NCBI GenBank assembly: GCA_947630355.1
Contig: CANRHJ010000071.1
Location: 1 to 9,433 of the forward strand
Direction: 5' to 3'
Length of the DNA stretch: 9,433 nt
Source of the DNA: Candidatus Gastranaerophilales bacterium
Lineage (GTDB): Bacteria; Cyanobacteriota; Vampirovibrionia; Gastranaerophilales; Gastranaerophilaceae
Position numbers and translations under genes: made by a program. The number at the start of each line of letters is the position of its first letter. The first letter of the stretch is position 1. The notes beneath the pieces were generated by a model. That model had not been told where the DNA came from, searched no databases, and worked only from the letters and a program-made list of their open reading frames with translations. This document shows positions 6,274 through 9,433 of the stretch, in pieces.

Positions 6274-7596
6274 ATGAAAAAATTATACATAGAAACATTA
6301 GGCTGCCAAATGAACAAATCAGATAGTGAAAGGATATCCGGAATTCTTTCACACTTTGGTTATCAGGAAACAGATAATCAGAAAGAAGCTGATTTATTGA
6401 TAATAAATACCTGTTCCATAAGACAATTATCAGCAGATAAAGCATACAGCCAGCTTGGTGTTTGGGGAAAAAGAAAGAAAGACAAACCGGAATTAAAAAT
6501 AGCAATATGCGGATGTGTTGCTCAGCAGGATAAAGATAAAATAAGGAAAAGAGCACCTTATGTAGATTTAATTTTCGGTACTCACAATATTTATGAACTT
6601 CCCGCTTTGATAAAAAAAATTGAGAATAATGAAAAAGTATGTGCTATAACCAATGTTCCGTTTGCGGAAAATCAAAATAACTTTCAAATAAACAGAAAAG
6701 ATTCCGTAAATGCTTGGATTCCGATTATAGAAGGCTGTAATAACTTTTGTACATACTGTGTAGTTCCGTATACACGCGGGCGTGAGCGTTCACGTATCCC
6801 CGAAGAAATTATAAAAGAAGCACAAAACATCATTAAACAAGGGTTTAAGGAAATAACTTTGTTAGGACAGAATGTTGACAGTTACGGTAAAGATTTAAAT
6901 AATCCGAATATTACTCTTGCAAATTTATTAAGGAGTCTGAATAAGTTAGAAGGTAAATTCAGAATACGTTTTGTTACATCTTATCCTTCAGATATTACGG
7001 ATGATCTTATAAAAGCTGTTGACGAATGTGAAAAAGTTTGCAGATATTTTCATATTCCGATGCAATCAGGTAATTCACGTATATTAAAAGAAATGAACAG
7101 ACGTTATACAAAGGAAGAGTATTATAATATTGTTCATAAAATAAGGAATAAATTTGACGGAGTAACAATAACAAGCGATTTTATAGCGGGATTTCCGTCT
7201 GAAACGGAAGAAGAATTTAACGATACATTAGAAGCTATGGAAGAACTTGAGCTTGATTACAGTAATACAGCAGCATATTCTCCGCGCGAGTTTACCAAAG
7301 CTGGTAAAATGACAGAAAAATTTATTCCCGACGATGTAAAATCCGCCAGATTAGAGCGTTTAAATGCCAAAAACAGAGAAATGGCACTTCTTTCCAACAA
7401 AAAGTTTTCAGGTAAAATATTAAATGTACTGGTTGAAGAACAAACCGTTAAAGATAATAAAGTAATATTAAACGGCAGAGCAGACAATAATAAAATTGTA
7501 CATTTTGAATCTGAGAAATATAAAATCGGGGATTTTGTTAATGTTAAGATTAACAAAGCTCAAACTTGGTGTCTGTATGGTGAGCCTGTTGATTAA
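6274..7596 (+). CDS. miaB: tRNA-2-methylthio-N6-isopentenyladenosine synthase (MiaB)
   Basis: A 440-residue radical-SAM methylthiotransferase that adds a methylthio group to isopentenyl-A37 of tRNAs reading UNN codons. Domains run in the normal order. The N-terminal UPF0004 domain has its three cluster cysteines at Cys11 (GCQMN), Cys47 (NTCSIR) and Cys81 (CGCVAQ). The radical-SAM barrel has the C-x3-C-x2-C motif at Cys155, Cys159 and Cys162 (GCNNFCTYCVVPYTRGRERSR). The C-terminal TRAM domain spans about 374-437. GQNVDSYG, SYPSD, HIPMQSGN and DFIAGFPSET are all present, so the enzyme looks intact and of normal length. NTAAYSPR at 331-338 is of cyanobacterial type, although the usual following GTPA is replaced by FTKAG. 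The ATG at 6274 is required, since the next Met (Met14) would lose Cys11. There is no ribosome binding site, and a TATAAT lies seven bases upstream. The neighbours do not share its pathway. Confidence 0.96.
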   Translation: MKKLYIETLGCQMNKSDSERISGILSHFGYQETDNQKEADLLIINTCSIRQLSADKAYSQLGVWGKRKKDKPELKIAICGCVAQQDKDKIRKRAPYVDLIFGTHNIYELPALIKKIENNEKVCAITNVPFAENQNNFQINRKDSVNAWIPIIEGCNNFCTYCVVPYTRGRERSRIPEEIIKEAQNIIKQGFKEITLLGQNVDSYGKDLNNPNITLANLLRSLNKLEGKFRIRFVTSYPSDITDDLIKAVDECEKVCRYFHIPMQSGNSRILKEMNRRYTKEEYYNIVHKIRNKFDGVTITSDFIAGFPSETEEEFNDTLEAMEELELDYSNTAAYSPREFTKAGKMTEKFIPDDVKSARLERLNAKNREMALLSNKKFSGKILNVLVEEQTVKDNKVILNGRADNNKIVHFESEKYKIGDFVNVKINKAQTWCLYGEPVD

Positions 7597-7632
7597 TTTA
7601 TATTTTTTTACATGACGTGATAAGCTTAGAAT

Positions 7633-9433
7633 ATGAATAAATTTACAAAACTGCTTTTTTTAATTTTTTTAACCGCATTAATATTAGTTTCTTGTTTTAG
7701 GGTTGATACGGTTCAAAAGGACGGCATAAACTCGCAGATATCTGACAATTTGCACGAAAATGACGGAAAAGAATACGGGAAAATAGCGACAAAGGAGCTA
7801 AACGGCTGTGAATATAAATTATCACGTTCTCCAATCGGCAAATACGGAGGTCAAATAGTTGTATCTTCAATAGGGGAAGGCCCCAAGACATTCAATGCTT
7901 GGGTATCAAAAGATGCAACTTCTTCGGAAATTGCCGACTTGCTATATGACTCTTTGCTCACCGCAGACCCCGTAACAGGTGAAGTAATACCTAATATGGC
8001 AAAAGAGTACAAAATTTCAGAAGATATGAAAACGTATACAATTACGTTAAGGCGGGGATTAAAATGGACGGATGGTAAGGAAATTACCGCTGATGATATT
8101 GTTTTTACGTGGAATGATATCATTTTATCAGGATTCGGCAATACTTCATTGAGGGACTCCGTTTTAATAGACGGTGAATATCCGAAAGTCAAAAAAATTG
8201 ATAAATATACCGTAGAATTTAAAATTAAAAAACCGTTCGCACCTTTTTTAAGATTTGTTGGAGCTCAAATAGCACCTAAACATGTATTTCAGGATGTTAT
8301 AAAAAAAGGTAAAAGGTATTTTGACTCATATCTTGGTACAACCGTTAATCCCAAAGAAATAGTTTCATCAGGTGCTTTTATGCTGGAAGAGTACGTCCCC
8401 GCTCAAAGAGTAGTTCTTAAAAGAAATCCCGATTATTTTGTCATTGACGAAAACAACAATAAATTACCCTATATAGATAAATACATAATTTTGATTGTAG
8501 GTGATTTAAATAATGAATTGCTGAAATTTGAAGCCGGAGAATTGGATATAATATCCATAAAAGGCAAAGATTTAGCGAGATTTAAGGCTAAAGAAAAAAA
8601 TTCCGACTATAAAATATATAATTTAGGACCAAATACGGGTACGATGTTTATTGCATTCAATTTAAATACACGTAAGAATAAAGACGGTGTATATTACGTC
8701 GCACCTCAAAAACAGAAATGGTTTAATGATATCAATTTTAGAACCGCCATAGATTATGCGGCAGACAGAACCGCTATGGTTAATAATATACTTAACGGAG
8801 CCGCTCAGCCGTTATTTACCGCAGAATCACTCTCTTCCATATATCTGAATGAAAAACTGGCATCCGGGCATGAACGAAATATTGAATATGCGAAAAAATT
8901 ATTACTTGATAACGGTTATTATTTAGATTCTAAAGGTCAATTGTATGATAAAGAAAATAATCCGATAGAATTTGATTTATATACCAATGCGGGACAAACC
9001 GAGCGTGAAGCCGCAGGTGTTATGATAAAAGAAGACCTGAAAGAATTGGGGATAAAAGTTAATTTTAAGCCCATAGAATTTAATTCTTTGGTAAGTAAAA
9101 TGATGACAACGTTTGATTGGGATATGGTTTTAATAGGATTGACTGGAAATCCTTTGGAGCCTCACAGCGGAAAAAATGTTTGGAACTCAAACGGTCATCT
9201 TCATTTATTTAATATGCGTTCTCCCGAAGAAAAAAATCAGGATATTCTGGATTGGGAAAAGGAATTGGATGAGTTAATAGAGCAAGGTGCTCTTGAAATT
9301 GAGTATAAAAAAAGAAAAGCTGTATATGATAAATATCAGCAAATAATATATGATAAACGGCCGATAATTTATTTATATTCACCTTTAACAGTGACGGCAG
9401 TAAGAAAAAAGATTAAAAATTTATATCCGACTC
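7633..9433 (+). CDS. Peptide/nickel-type ABC transporter solute-binding lipoprotein (SBP_bac_5), right end cut
   Basis: The frame is open from the ATG at 7633 to the window edge: 600 codons with no stop. The first 21 residues are a lipoprotein signal (MNKFTK, a hydrophobic core, then LVSC with Cys21), so the mature protein is lipid-anchored outside the cytoplasmic membrane. A hydrophilic linker of about 45 residues follows. The binding domain then starts around GKYGGQIVVSS, with the family signature LRRGLKWTDGKEITADDIVFTW at about 139-160 (f-L-R-x-G-v-k-W-x-D-G-x-x-x-T-A-D-D-v). Later family features include SSGAFMLEEYVPAQRVVLKRNPDYF and NFRTAIDYAADRTAMVNNIL. It would bind oligopeptides or a similar ligand for an ABC importer; the permease and ATPase genes are not in view. 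The visible end (IYLYSPLTVTAVRKKIKNLYPT) matches the usual near-C-terminus, so only a short tail is probably missing. It follows miaB by 36 bases, with no clear ribosome binding site or terminator between them. Confidence 0.9.
   Translation, partial: MNKFTKLLFLIFLTALILVSCFRVDTVQKDGINSQISDNLHENDGKEYGKIATKELNGCEYKLSRSPIGKYGGQIVVSSIGEGPKTFNAWVSKDATSSEIADLLYDSLLTADPVTGEVIPNMAKEYKISEDMKTYTITLRRGLKWTDGKEITADDIVFTWNDIILSGFGNTSLRDSVLIDGEYPKVKKIDKYTVEFKIKKPFAPFLRFVGAQIAPKHVFQDVIKKGKRYFDSYLGTTVNPKEIVSSGAFMLEEYVPAQRVVLKRNPDYFVIDENNNKLPYIDKYIILIVGDLNNELLKFEAGELDIISIKGKDLARFKAKEKNSDYKIYNLGPNTGTMFIAFNLNTRKNKDGVYYVAPQKQKWFNDINFRTAIDYAADRTAMVNNILNGAAQPLFTAESLSSIYLNEKLASGHERNIEYAKKLLLDNGYYLDSKGQLYDKENNPIEFDLYTNAGQTEREAAGVMIKEDLKELGIKVNFKPIEFNSLVSKMMTTFDWDMVLIGLTGNPLEPHSGKNVWNSNGHLHLFNMRSPEEKNQDILDWEKELDELIEQGALEIEYKKRKAVYDKYQQIIYDKRPIIYLYSPLTVTAVRKKIKNLYPT

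Noticed and set aside
6215..6556. Minus-strand frame of 113 codons over the start of miaB
   Set aside because: It overlaps the certain N-terminal domain of MiaB, including its cluster cysteines, and has no binding site.
7597..7632. Promoter or terminator between miaB and the binding protein
   Set aside because: TTTACA and TAGAAT are present but only 14 bases apart with TAGAAT touching the ATG, and no hairpin precedes the T-rich stretch.
7851..8192. Minus-strand frame of 113 codons inside the binding-protein gene
   Set aside because: The plus-strand lipoprotein frame is uninterrupted here and carries the family signature.

Overview
This is an AT-rich, gene-dense bacterial window with eight protein genes in two divergent blocks. 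A TGA stop on one gene and ordinary reading frames throughout fit the standard bacterial code. The lineage is inferred: the MiaB protein carries an NTAAYSPR stretch and a DSER-x-x-GIL N-terminus that I associate with cyanobacterial MiaB, while the base composition is far too AT-rich for most photosynthetic cyanobacteria. A host-associated non-photosynthetic relative (Melainabacteria/Gastranaerophilales type) is the best guess, not a proven assignment.

Left block, minus strand, read from about 3.2 kb down to 1: a cytoplasmic parvulin prolyl isomerase; an Xaa-Pro aminopeptidase (M24 family) whose start codon overlaps the isomerase stop by one base; a SpoU/TrmH-family RNA 2'-O-methyltransferase whose start lies inside the aminopeptidase end; a 146-base gap holding a small imperfect hairpin; a 44-codon acidic small gene with a good ribosome binding site; and the first 56 codons of arginyl-tRNA synthetase, cut by the window edge.

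Centre: an 84-base intergenic region (3195-3278) holds back-to-back promoters. The minus promoter drives the isomerase operon and the plus -10 drives a membrane protein.

Right block, plus strand: a polytopic membrane protein resembling GT-C glycosyltransferases; an unrecognised 381-residue protein with a possible phosphoribosyltransferase-like core; miaB, complete with all six iron-sulfur cysteines and possibly transcribed without a leader; and a lipoprotein solute-binding protein of the peptide/nickel (SBP_bac_5) family, open to the right edge and probably only a little short of complete.

Functional themes: three genes act in translation (argS, the TrmH-family methyltransferase, miaB), two act at proline bonds (isomerase plus Xaa-Pro aminopeptidase, translationally coupled), and two are envelope functions (GT-C protein, peptide-binding lipoprotein). 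Most of this is ordinary chromosomal housekeeping. The least explained items are the 5100-6245 protein, the membrane protein before it and the 44-codon gene. I saw no mobile elements, CRISPR arrays, tRNAs or rRNAs.
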